Shown here: positions 1 to 7,902 of the stretch, piece by piece
Position numbering within the stretch: the stretch's first letter is position 1
How the letters are laid out: every line of letters begins with the position of its first letter
DNA from: Jiella avicenniae
GTDB lineage: Bacteria > Pseudomonadota > Alphaproteobacteria > Rhizobiales > Rhizobiaceae
Length of the DNA stretch: 64,000 bases
Assembly: GCF_021390325.1 (NCBI RefSeq)
Contig: NZ_JAJUWU010000003.1
Location: forward strand, 124,001 to 188,000
Direction: 5' to 3'
Made by a program: the position numbers and the translations under genes
The notes under the pieces: generated by a model
Database searches by the model: none
Seen by the model: only the letters and a program-made list of their open reading frames with translations
What the model was told of the DNA's origin: nothing

Positions 1-317
1 AGTTCCCACGGCACGCCGAGCCGATCGAGACGGCCGCGGAGTTTCTCCTCGGCCTTTTTTCCGACGTCCTCGGCCTGACGGGCAAACTCGGCCGCCAGCA
101 CTTCCGAACCCGGCGCAGTGGCGAGGATCGGCGTCGGGATGTGGTTGAGGAAATGGCAGTCGAGATGGGCGCGGAACTCGCTCGCGAGCGTCTCGCCATA
201 GGCGATCGCCGCCTCGTCGCTCGAGGCGCCGGTCAAGATGACGGCAAGATCGGCGACCGGCATGCCGGCCGAAGCAGCCTCCGTTCCGGCCACGCCGGTC
301 TCATTCCCGATGCTCAT
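1..317 (-). CDS. Universal stress protein family (partial, 3' end outside window)
   Basis: This is the N-terminal 105 residues of a protein that continues past the left edge of the window. The ATG at 317 has a clear Shine-Dalgarno AAGGAG eight bases upstream. After about 20 residues comes a beta strand ending in a small-residue turn (LAVILTGASSDEAAI), followed by an amphipathic helix and a second strand. This matches the start of a UspA-type nucleotide-binding alpha/beta fold. Members are cytoplasmic stress proteins. It is transcribed divergently from the small membrane protein gene at 576. The family call is moderate because only the first part is visible. Confidence 0.55.
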   Translation of the reverse strand, partial: MSIGNETGVAGTEAASAGMPVADLAVILTGASSDEAAIAYGETLASEFRAHLDCHFLNHIPTPILATAPGSEVLAAEFARQAEDVGKKAEEKLRGRLDRLGVPWE

Positions 318-575
318 GGCGACCACTCCTTCGTTCCGACAACGACGACGACGCTAGCATTCGATGGCGGCGGCGGAATTGATCAAGGTCAAGACGGCGG
401 GGCACGAGCGGAAACGAGCCGGGAGAAGCGGCGGGAGCGGCGCCCGCTCTCGCGCCGATCGCGCAGGGGTCGTTCGCAGGCGGGGTTGGCTTCGGCGCCG
501 CGATCCGGCAGTTCTAGCAATCGTCCATGTCATGCGCTGGCGGCGCTGCGGCGAGCCGGCGGGAAGGATTGTCCG

Positions 576-866
576 ATGTATCTCCTCTTCCGGGCCCTCG
601 GCCTCCTGATCCTCGCCGTCGGCGTCGTGTTCGCAGTCGGCGACATCGCCCGCTCGTTGGCCGACGAGACGACGCAGCTCGTCACCATCGACGAGGCCCT
701 GTCGTCGATGGGCTTCGTCCTCGCCAGCAGCGCACCGGAAAGCCGAACCGTCGCCGTGGTCGGCACCTGGTCGATGTCGATCACCTGCGGCGCCATCGGC
801 TTCGTTTTCCTGCTCCTCGGCCATCGCGGCCGGCGCCGCGACCGGAATGTGCGCCGCATCCCGTGA
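576..866 (+). CDS. Small two-TM membrane protein
   Basis: This encodes a 96-residue protein. The ATG at 576 is preceded by GGGAAGGA and begins a hydrophobic segment (about residues 2-22). A polar loop of about 45 residues follows, then a second hydrophobic segment (about 66-84) and an Arg-rich tail. That pattern gives a two-helix inner-membrane protein with both ends probably cytoplasmic. Similar small proteins occur beside msrA in Rhizobiales genomes, but I know no function. A longer reading frame extends upstream to 141, but it lacks a good ribosome binding site and the protein-like composition starts at 576. Confidence 0.6.
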   Translation: MYLLFRALGLLILAVGVVFAVGDIARSLADETTQLVTIDEALSSMGFVLASSAPESRTVAVVGTWSMSITCGAIGFVFLLLGHRGRRRDRNVRRIP

Positions 867-1013
867 TGCGGCCAGAAGGCGAAGGACGCTTGAAGCTCAG
901 CCATCCGCTCCGACATAACCCGGCGCGTGCGGCGACATGGCGGCATCCGCCGTCCGGTCGGCGCCCCCGGATCCGCCTGCTTGGCCCCGGCATCCGCCCC
1001 CGAAGGAGGTTCC

Positions 1014-1685
1014 ATGTTCGTCCTCGACATGTTTTCCAAGAAGATGAAGCTGCCCACGGCCGGCGACGCCCTGCCCGGCCGCAGCGAACCCATCCCGACC
1101 GCGATGGAGCATTTCGTCTCGCACCGCCCGCTGAAGGGGCCGTTTCCGCAAGGTCTCGAACGGGCGATGTTCGGCATGGGCTGCTTCTGGGGCGTCGAGC
1201 GCAGGTTCTGGCGGACCGAGGGCGTCTTCGTCACCGCCGTCGGCTATGCGGCCGGGACCACGCCCAATCCGACCTATCAGGAGGTCTGCACCGGCCAGAC
1301 CGGGCACAACGAGGTGGTCCTCGTGGTCTTCGATCCGGAGGCCGTTTCCTACGAAGCGCTGCTGAAATTGTTCTGGGAGGGTCACGATCCGACGCAGGGC
1401 ATGCGCCAGGGCAACGACATGGGCACCCAGTACCGCTCGGGCATCTATACCTTTTCGGACGAGCAGGCCGAGGCGGCGACGGCCGCGAAGGTGCGCTATC
1501 AGGACGCGCTGAAGAAGGCCGGCCACAAGGGCACGATCAGCACCGAGATCGTGCCGGCGCCGGCATTCTACTATGCCGAGGACTATCATCAGCAGTATCT
1601 CGCCAAGAATCCCCGCGGTTACTGCGGTGGTGGCGGCACCGGCGTCGCCTGCCCGGCCGGGATCGCCGAGGCGCCCGCCGAATAG
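1014..1685 (+). CDS. msrA: Peptide-methionine (S)-S-oxide reductase MsrA
   Basis: This 223-residue cytoplasmic enzyme reduces methionine-S-sulfoxide in proteins back to methionine. The catalytic GCFWG motif is at about residues 56-60, with the nucleophilic Cys at 57. The C-terminal GYCGGGG and VACP segments carry the resolving cysteines recycled by thioredoxin. The N-terminal extension of about 45 residues before the fold is common in the longer alphaproteobacterial MsrA form. The ATG at 1014 was chosen over an in-frame upstream start at 927 because AAGGAGG sits just upstream of it. The gene stands alone, with 147 bp to the upstream membrane protein gene. Confidence 0.95.
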   Translation: MFVLDMFSKKMKLPTAGDALPGRSEPIPTAMEHFVSHRPLKGPFPQGLERAMFGMGCFWGVERRFWRTEGVFVTAVGYAAGTTPNPTYQEVCTGQTGHNEVVLVVFDPEAVSYEALLKLFWEGHDPTQGMRQGNDMGTQYRSGIYTFSDEQAEAATAAKVRYQDALKKAGHKGTISTEIVPAPAFYYAEDYHQQYLAKNPRGYCGGGGTGVACPAGIAEAPAE

Positions 1686-1913
1686 GCAGTGCGCGTCGGC
1701 TTTGGGCAGCCGGTCGCTCGGATCGGGGAAGATCGCCGTCCTCTCCGCGCCGGCTTGACCGATCCCTCTGAATTCACTTCATTCTCGCCGCGACCCGTGC
1801 CAATCTCGAAACCGGTGCGGGCATTCGCCCGCCGCGCGTTCACGCGGCGGCCGGGCGACGCCCCGCGAGAAACGAACCCAAAAGCCCATTCGTCAACAGG
1901 GATCCTGACATCG

Positions 1914-2909
1914 ATGAAACACTTCCTGGCCGGAATTCTCGCCACCGTCGCCCTCTCCGCCACGGCCGCATCGGCCGCCGATTTCAAGCCGGCGATCCTC
2001 TACGATCTCGGCGGAAAGTTCGACAAGTCCTTCAACGAGGGCGCCTATAACGGCGCCGAGAAGTTCAAGACGGAGACCGGCACCGAGTATCGCGAGTTCG
2101 AGATCGTCAACGACGCCCAGCGCGAGCAGGCGCTCCGCCGCTTTGCGAGGGACGGGGCGAGCCCGATCGTCTCGGTCGGCTTCTCGCAGGCCGCCGCGCT
2201 CGAAGCCGTCGCCAAGGAATATCCGGACACCCAGTTCGCCATCATCGATTCCGTCGTCGACCTGCCGAACGTCCGCTCGATCCTCTTCAAGGAGGAGGAA
2301 GGCTCGTATCTGGTCGGCATTCTCGCGGCGATGAAGGCCGAGGAGGGCAAGGTCGGCTTCGTCGGCGGCATGGACATTCCGCTGATCTCGAAATTTTCCT
2401 GCGGCTACAAGGGCGGCGTCAAGTCCGTCTCGAAGGATGCGACCGTCTACGAGAACATGACCGGCTCGACGGGCGCGGCCTGGAACGACCCCGTGCGCGG
2501 CGGCGAACTCGCCAAGGCGCAGATCGACAAGGGCGCCGACGTCATCTTCCACGCCGCCGGCGGCACCGGGATCGGCGTCCTGCAGGCGGCGGCCGACGCC
2601 GGCAAATACGGCATCGGCGTCGATTCCAACCAGGACTCCCTGTTCCCGGGCCATGTGCTGACCTCGATGGTCAAGCGCGTCGACACGGCCGTCTACGACG
2701 CCTTCACCGCCGCCAAGGACGGCAAGTGGGAGTCCGGCATCGTCACCCTCGGCCTCAAGGAGGACGGCGTCGGCTACACCATCGACGAGTACAACCAGGA
2801 TCTCATCACCGACGAAATGAAGGCGGCGGCCGAAAAGGCCAAGGAAGACATCGTCGCCGGCAAGATCGAGGTCCACGACTACACGACGGATTCGAGCTGT
2901 CCCTATTGA
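1914..2909 (+). CDS. BMP-family ABC transporter substrate-binding protein
   Basis: This 331-residue periplasmic binding protein belongs to the Bmp/PnrA/Med family, whose members bind nucleosides or related ligands for ABC import. Residues 1-22 form a signal peptide ending ASA-AD. The classic signature follows: YDLGGKFDKSFNEGAY near the mature N-terminus, then VGFSQ, IDSVV and the GKVGFVGGMD strand. There is no lipobox Cys, so it should be soluble rather than a lipoprotein. No ABC ATPase or permease genes are adjacent; upstream is msrA, and a strong terminator closes the unit at about 3035-3065. The partner transporter must be encoded elsewhere, or the protein acts in sensing. Confidence 0.9.
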   Translation: MKHFLAGILATVALSATAASAADFKPAILYDLGGKFDKSFNEGAYNGAEKFKTETGTEYREFEIVNDAQREQALRRFARDGASPIVSVGFSQAAALEAVAKEYPDTQFAIIDSVVDLPNVRSILFKEEEGSYLVGILAAMKAEEGKVGFVGGMDIPLISKFSCGYKGGVKSVSKDATVYENMTGSTGAAWNDPVRGGELAKAQIDKGADVIFHAAGGTGIGVLQAAADAGKYGIGVDSNQDSLFPGHVLTSMVKRVDTAVYDAFTAAKDGKWESGIVTLGLKEDGVGYTIDEYNQDLITDEMKAAAEKAKEDIVAGKIEVHDYTTDSSCPY

Positions 2910-3034
2910 GGTCCCGCCCCTGCTGGCGGCTCCGGGCACGAGCGCCGATCCGCCGGCTTGCGACCGCTTCGTGCGAACTTGAATGAAGGGGGGACGGTTT
3001 CGGACCGCACCTCCGCCGAGATCGGAACGATGCA

Positions 3035-3065
3035 GCGCTGCCGGGCCTCCCGGCGGCGCTTTTTT
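3035..3065 (+). terminator. Rho-independent terminator after the BMP gene
   Basis: An 11-bp stem (3035-3045 with 3049-3059, one G-T wobble) closes a CCT loop and is followed directly by a run of six T. It lies about 125 bp after the BMP stop codon and separates that gene from the TRAP operon. Confidence 0.85.
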
Positions 3066-3351
3066 GTCGACGATGCCGGACCGTGAGGAGCGGCTCTTTC
3101 CCGACGATGCTCCTGTGCCTGTCTGCGCGTCAAAACCAATGACATGCCGCAGCGCAATTAGATTACGCTTGTGCAAAAAAGCGCTCGATAATGCGAGTAT
3201 CCGTCAGTTCGCATTACGGGTCACCGGACTTGCTGCCATGATACCATAGTCGAATTGCGGTTGCCTTGCCGGCTGCTCTGCATCTACTCTCTGACGATCG
3301 GCGTCGAAGCTGGGAGAAAACTGCTCCGGCGCGCGAACAAGGGAGGTGATC

Positions 3352-4464
3352 TTGAGCAATCCACGCATTGATCGCAGAGCGTTTCTCGGGCGCTCGGCGC
3401 TGGCCGGCGGAACCGTTGCGGCAACGCTCGCCGCGCCGCATGTCGCCAGGGCGCAAGGACAGACCACGACGTGGCGGGTGCAGACGTCCTGGCCGGGGGG
3501 CATCGGCCTCACCACCTTCAAGGACTGGTGCGGATCGATCAAGGAAAAGACCGGCGGCGAACTGGAATTCACCCCGTTCGGCGCCAACGACGTCGTCGGC
3601 GACTTCCAGCTCTTCGACGCGGTGAAGAACGGCGTGCTCGAGGCGGTGAACCCGTTCACCATCTACGCCCAGGGGATCATTCCCGCCGCGGTGTTCCTCA
3701 CCTCCTACCCGCTCGGCCTGCGCAATCCGCACGAGTTCGACACCTTCTATTACGGCCTCGGCGGCCTCGAGATCGCGCGAGACCTCTATGCCGCCCAGGG
3801 CATGTATTTCGTCGGCCCGATCCAGCACGACGCCAACATCATCCACTCCAAGGTGCCGATCCGCTCGATCGACGATTTCCGCGACCGCAAGATGCGCCTG
3901 CCGGGCGGCATGGTCGCCGAGGTGTTCCAGGCGCTCGGCGCCAAGACCACCGTCCTGCCGGGATCGGAGATCTTCCCGGCGCTGGAAAAGGGCACGATCG
4001 ACGTCGCCGACTATACCGGCCCGGCGGTGAACTACGCGCTCGGCTTCAGCCAGGTGACGAAATACATCTCCATGGGCCCGCCGGGCTTCATGTCGCTCTA
4101 CCAGCCGGTCGATCTGATGGACCTCACCGTCGGCATGAACGCCTGGAACGCCCTGTCCGACCAGATGAAGCGGTTCGTCGAAATGGAGACGCACGTCTAT
4201 TCCGACATGCACCACGCGGCGATCCAGAAAGCCAACCAGGAAGCCTGGAAGAAGTTCGAGGCCGACGGCACCGAGGTCACCCGCCTCACCCAGGACGACG
4301 TCGCGCTGATGACCGAGGTGGCGGTGCCGATCTGGTTCAACTGGGCGAACAAGGACAAGGACGCCGCGCGGGTGTTCAAGATCCAGCTCGACTACATGCA
4401 ATCCGGCTCGCTCGGCTATGTCGAGCCGGATCTGCTCGAAGGCCTCGAACTGACCAACCTCTGA
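3352..4464 (+). CDS. dctP: TRAP transporter substrate-binding protein (DctP type)
   Basis: This 370-residue solute-binding subunit of a TRAP transporter delivers a ligand, probably a carboxylate, to the DctQM permease. The TTG at 3352 is the likely start: an almost perfect anti-SD match (GGGAGGTGATC, 3341-3351) lies just upstream and would overlap an alternative GTG at 3346. The N-terminus carries a twin-arginine signal (DRRAFLG, then a hydrophobic stretch ending VARAQ), so it is exported folded. The fold includes the DctP Arg-containing ligand segment (DRKMRLPGG). The sequence resembles the TakP-like branch that binds 2-oxo acids, but the ligand is not determined here. dctQ and dctM follow. 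Confidence 0.92.
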   Translation: MSNPRIDRRAFLGRSALAGGTVAATLAAPHVARAQGQTTTWRVQTSWPGGIGLTTFKDWCGSIKEKTGGELEFTPFGANDVVGDFQLFDAVKNGVLEAVNPFTIYAQGIIPAAVFLTSYPLGLRNPHEFDTFYYGLGGLEIARDLYAAQGMYFVGPIQHDANIIHSKVPIRSIDDFRDRKMRLPGGMVAEVFQALGAKTTVLPGSEIFPALEKGTIDVADYTGPAVNYALGFSQVTKYISMGPPGFMSLYQPVDLMDLTVGMNAWNALSDQMKRFVEMETHVYSDMHHAAIQKANQEAWKKFEADGTEVTRLTQDDVALMTEVAVPIWFNWANKDKDAARVFKIQLDYMQSGSLGYVEPDLLEGLELTNL

Positions 4465-4618
4465 GCGCCCGGCCTCTGAGCGCCCGGCGCCCGATCGCCC
4501 TGCCGGTCGGCGCGTCGGATAACTGCCGACCGGGGAGCGCGGACACCGCCCTCCCCGGTCGCGCCGGTGCAGCAGGCCGGCGTCCGTCGATGTCCTTCCC
4601 CTCACCCAGGATCAGCCC

Positions 4619-5860
4619 ATGCCGAGTTTGACCTTCGTACTGCCGCACTGGCTGTACTGGGCGCTGCTCGTCGTCTTCCCCGTCGTCGCGATGATCATGG
4701 CGCGGCGCGGGCGAGGCGACGGACCGCGGCTCTACTCCCTGCCGCTCGCCTATTTCGTCCTGATCACCGGCGGCATGCTGGGGCTTCACCGCTTCTATCT
4801 GAAGAGCATCTGGTGGGGTCTCCTGTTCCTGCCCCTGTTCTTCGTCATCCTCTTCGCCAACGCCCATCAGCGCGACGCCCGAGCCGCCTATTCCGACGCG
4901 GCGAACATCGTGCGGGTGTCGCAGGGGACGATCGAGCGGGAGGAGCCGCGCCTCGCCGAGGCCGACGCGACGCTGGCGGCGCTGAGGGACGAGATCGCGG
5001 CGGCGGAGGAAGGCTCCTTCACCCAGCGCGCCGCCGAGCGGCGGCTGCAGCGCGAGGAGCGGCGGCTCGAAAGCTCGCGCGAGCGGCTGGAAGCCTCCCG
5101 CACCGACCTTCAGGAGCAGCAGGCGATCGCCGACACGGCGGGCGCCGACCGCGCCTTCTGGGAAACCGTCGCCTTCGTCACCTTCCTGGTGATCGCGGTT
5201 CTCGTCGCGATCGATGCGGTGCTCATGCCCTTCCTGGTGCGCCGGGCCAACCGCAAGCTCGGCGAGGCGCGGACAGAGGGCGAAGAGCCGCTGCCGGCCC
5301 TCTCCTCGGAATTCGTCAAGGACCGCGCCAACATCCATGCCGGCTGGACCGGCTGGATCGACCGCTTGTCTTTCTATTCGGGCGAGTTCGTCTCCTACTG
5401 GGCGGTCATCGCCGTCTTCGTCTACTACTACGAAGTCGTCGCCCGCTACGTCTTCAACTCGCCGACCAACTGGGCCCATGAGGGCATGTATCTCATGTTC
5501 GGGATGCAGTACCTGATCATGGGCGCCTATGCGATGCTGTCGGAAAGCCATGTGCGGGTCGACATCTTCTACGCGCCGCTGTCGCCCCGCCGAAAGGCGC
5601 TGGCCGACATCCTGACCTCGGTGTTCTTCTTCATCTTCGCCGGCGTCCTCCTCGTCACCGGCTGGATCTTCGCCGCCGATGCGACGCGGGTGAACGAGGT
5701 TTCGTTCACCGAATGGCAGCTCGCCTACTGGCCGTTCAAATGGGCGATCGTCGTCGGCGCCGTCCTTCTCCTCCTGCAGGGCGTCGCCAAGCTCGCCCAG
5801 GATTTTCGAACGCTCGCGACCGGCTCCCCCGGCCCCGCCGGCACCGCGGAAAGGGCCTGA
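4619..5860 (+). CDS. dctQ: TRAP small permease (DctQ) with TM2-like/coiled-coil N-terminal extension
   Basis: This is the small membrane subunit of the TRAP transporter, 413 residues against about 170 for a usual DctQ. The canonical four-helix DctQ part occupies about residues 245-400 (VARYVFNSPTNWAHEG, then ESHVRVDIFY). Ahead of it are a helix at about 10-30, a glycine and HRFYLK hairpin at about 45-80 that resembles a TM2 domain, a long charged coiled coil (about 95-170), and another helix (about 180-205). It sits 154 bp after dctP and 3 bp before dctM, so it is in the same operon. The extension has no assigned role. Confidence 0.88.
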   Translation: MPSLTFVLPHWLYWALLVVFPVVAMIMARRGRGDGPRLYSLPLAYFVLITGGMLGLHRFYLKSIWWGLLFLPLFFVILFANAHQRDARAAYSDAANIVRVSQGTIEREEPRLAEADATLAALRDEIAAAEEGSFTQRAAERRLQREERRLESSRERLEASRTDLQEQQAIADTAGADRAFWETVAFVTFLVIAVLVAIDAVLMPFLVRRANRKLGEARTEGEEPLPALSSEFVKDRANIHAGWTGWIDRLSFYSGEFVSYWAVIAVFVYYYEVVARYVFNSPTNWAHEGMYLMFGMQYLIMGAYAMLSESHVRVDIFYAPLSPRRKALADILTSVFFFIFAGVLLVTGWIFAADATRVNEVSFTEWQLAYWPFKWAIVVGAVLLLLQGVAKLAQDFRTLATGSPGPAGTAERA

Positions 5861-5863
5861 GCG

Positions 5864-7219
5864 ATGGGTCTCGAAATCGACATCGGCTGGCTGACGCTGA
5901 TCATGTTCGGCAGCCTGTTGCTGCTCTTGATGGCCGGCCTGCCGCTCGCCTTCGTCACCGGCGGCCTCGCCTGCGTCTTCCTCTTCGTCCTCGGCGACTG
6001 GCAGACGCTGAACATCGTGCCCTCGCGCATCTTCCCCTTGATGACGAACTACCAGCTCTCGGCGATCCCGCTGTTCATCTTCATGGCGGCGATGCTCGAG
6101 CGGGCGGGCATCATCAACGACATGTTCGACGTCATCTACAAGGTGCTCGGCGGCGTGAAGGGCGGGCTCGCGGCGGCGACGATCATCGCCTCGACCATCC
6201 TCGCCGCGATGGTCGGCGTCATCGGCGCGGCGGTGGTGACGATGGGCATCATCGCGCTGCCCGCCATGCTGAAGCGGCACTACGATCCCGAGATCGCCAT
6301 GGGCTCGATCATGGCCGGCGGCACGCTCGGCATCCTGATCCCGCCGTCGATCCTCGCCATCATCTATGCCGTCGTCGCCGAACAATCCGTCGGCGAGCTG
6401 TTCATCGGCGCGGTCTTTCCGGGCCTTCTTCTCTCCGGCCTCTATGTCGTCTATGTCGTCGCGCGCTCCTACATCAATCCCGAGCTCGGCCCGCCCGCGC
6501 CGCCGGAAGAGCGCATCTCGTTCTCCGAAAAGGTGCGGGTGATGTCGAAGATGTCGGCGCCGATCGCCCTCATCGTCGTCGTCCTCGGCGTCATCTTCTC
6601 CGGCGTCGCGACGCCGGTCGAGGCGGCCGGCATCGGCACCTTCGGCGCCTTCATCGTCGCGGCGATCCATCGCAAGCTCGACTGGCCGACCGTCCAGGGC
6701 GCGTGCCTCACCACGCTGAAGGCCACCGCCATGGTCATCTGGATCATGTTCGGCGCGACGATCTTCGTCGGCCTCTATGTGCTCGAAGGCGGCCAGCAGT
6801 TCGTCGCCGGCGCGATGCAGGGCATGGGGCTCGGGCCGTGGGGCATCCTGATCTTCATGCAGCTGATCCTGATCTTCCTCGGCATGTTCCTCGACTGGGT
6901 CGGCATCCTGCTCCTCTGCGTGCCGATCTTCGTGCCGATCATCAAGGGCCTCGGCGCGGCGGCCTTCGGCCTCGACAGCGGCGACGACCTCGTTTTGTGG
7001 TTCGGCGTCCTTTATCTCGTCAACATGCAGATGAGCTTCCTGTCGCCGCCCTTCGGCTATGCGCTGTTCTATCTCAGGGGCGTCGCGCCGCCGGAAATCC
7101 CCATGACCCGAATCTTCAAGGCGGCGATCCCGTTCCTGATGATCCAGCTGATCGGGCTCGTCCTCTGCATGGTGTTTCCCGAGATCATCACCTGGCTGCC
7201 GGGGGTGATGTATGGCTAG
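5864..7219 (+). CDS. dctM: TRAP transporter large permease (DctM)
   Basis: This 451-residue inner-membrane protein has about 12 hydrophobic segments and forms the Na+-coupled transport channel of the TRAP system. Family features include the early PLAFVTGGLAC segment, MAAMLERAGI, the GGTLGILIPPSI loop, and the mirrored second-half loop LDWVGILLL. It begins 3 bp after the dctQ stop, so the two are translationally coupled. Length is normal for the family. The operon ends here; a long inverted repeat lies about 170 bp downstream. Confidence 0.95.
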   Translation: MGLEIDIGWLTLIMFGSLLLLLMAGLPLAFVTGGLACVFLFVLGDWQTLNIVPSRIFPLMTNYQLSAIPLFIFMAAMLERAGIINDMFDVIYKVLGGVKGGLAAATIIASTILAAMVGVIGAAVVTMGIIALPAMLKRHYDPEIAMGSIMAGGTLGILIPPSILAIIYAVVAEQSVGELFIGAVFPGLLLSGLYVVYVVARSYINPELGPPAPPEERISFSEKVRVMSKMSAPIALIVVVLGVIFSGVATPVEAAGIGTFGAFIVAAIHRKLDWPTVQGACLTTLKATAMVIWIMFGATIFVGLYVLEGGQQFVAGAMQGMGLGPWGILIFMQLILIFLGMFLDWVGILLLCVPIFVPIIKGLGAAAFGLDSGDDLVLWFGVLYLVNMQMSFLSPPFGYALFYLRGVAPPEIPMTRIFKAAIPFLMIQLIGLVLCMVFPEIITWLPGVMYG

Positions 7220-7902
7220 CGCCCGGCCGGTGCGGCGCGGGAGCGGATCGCCGGCCGGCGCCAGCCGGCCCGCCCGAGGCCGCCCGCCTGCCCGTTGACG
7301 CCGGGGCGCGCGAAAACGGCCTCGCCGGCGAAAGCCGCGAAGGGATGGAGCGTCGTTTCGGCCGCCGCGCTCCACGGGGCGGGCGACGGGATGCCGGAGG
7401 CAGACCCTCCGAACTTTTTGTCTGTACGGTCCGCCTCCGGCATCCCGCGCGGCGCGCTACGGTCGCGATGCATCGCTCCGACCCGCTGCCTTTTCGGCGA
7501 CCCCGACGCTGCCGCGGCGGGGACGGGTCGTCGCGATGGCGGCTGGCGCTTCCCGGATGCCTCCGGTCAAGCGGACCGATCCGCACCCCCCGCATAGTCG
7601 AGGAGGGGCCAGCGGCGCCTCGCAACCGTCCGGGACGGCCACCCTCCGGAAGAGCGCACCGCCGCGGACACCGCCCGCCGGCCCCCGAACGATCCCGGTG
7701 ATCATTCGCGCCCGTTCCGTGGGCCGGCGGTCGGGGGATGATACGGGCGGCGCGAGGGGGTGGGGATATCTTTTTGAGCGGGCGAAATTTGCGGCTATCA
7801 TAGGCGGAATAATGCAGACAGCGTCTGGTCGCCGTGAAAGTGAACTTTCAGAGTATCGAACACCCTCAGGATTATCGTGGGAATCCTAGGGAAATTCCAG
7901 GT
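7220..7902. other. Intergenic region between dctM and the SIR2-STAND gene
   Basis: This stretch of 683 bp has no convincing gene. The reading frames here are Arg/Pro-rich and lack ribosome binding sites. It contains the perfect inverted repeat listed at 7387-7447. From about 7780 the composition shifts to lower G+C, marking the edge of the foreign segment. Small hairpins occur near 7837-7850 and 7880-7900. Confidence 0.6.
7387..7447. repeat. 15-bp perfect inverted repeat with 31-nt loop
   Basis: The arms at 7387-7401 and 7433-7447 are exact reverse complements. It lies downstream of dctM and upstream of the compositional shift. No T-run follows either arm, so it is not a canonical intrinsic terminator. 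It may stabilise the dct transcript end, or be a relic of an element. Confidence 0.6.

Noticed and set aside
1829-1850. Hairpin CCGCCGCG/CGCGGCGG as a terminator after msrA
   Set aside because: An 8-bp G+C stem without T-run, of a kind expected by chance in this composition.
4376-7375. 999-codon open frame on the minus strand across dctQM
   Set aside because: It is the shadow of the TRAP permease genes. The translation is Asp/Glu/Arg/His-rich with no domains, typical of antisense frames in G+C-rich DNA.
7536-7889. Possible small gene between dctM and the SIR2-STAND gene
   Set aside because: No ribosome binding site, Pro/Arg-rich start, and composition changes within the frame.
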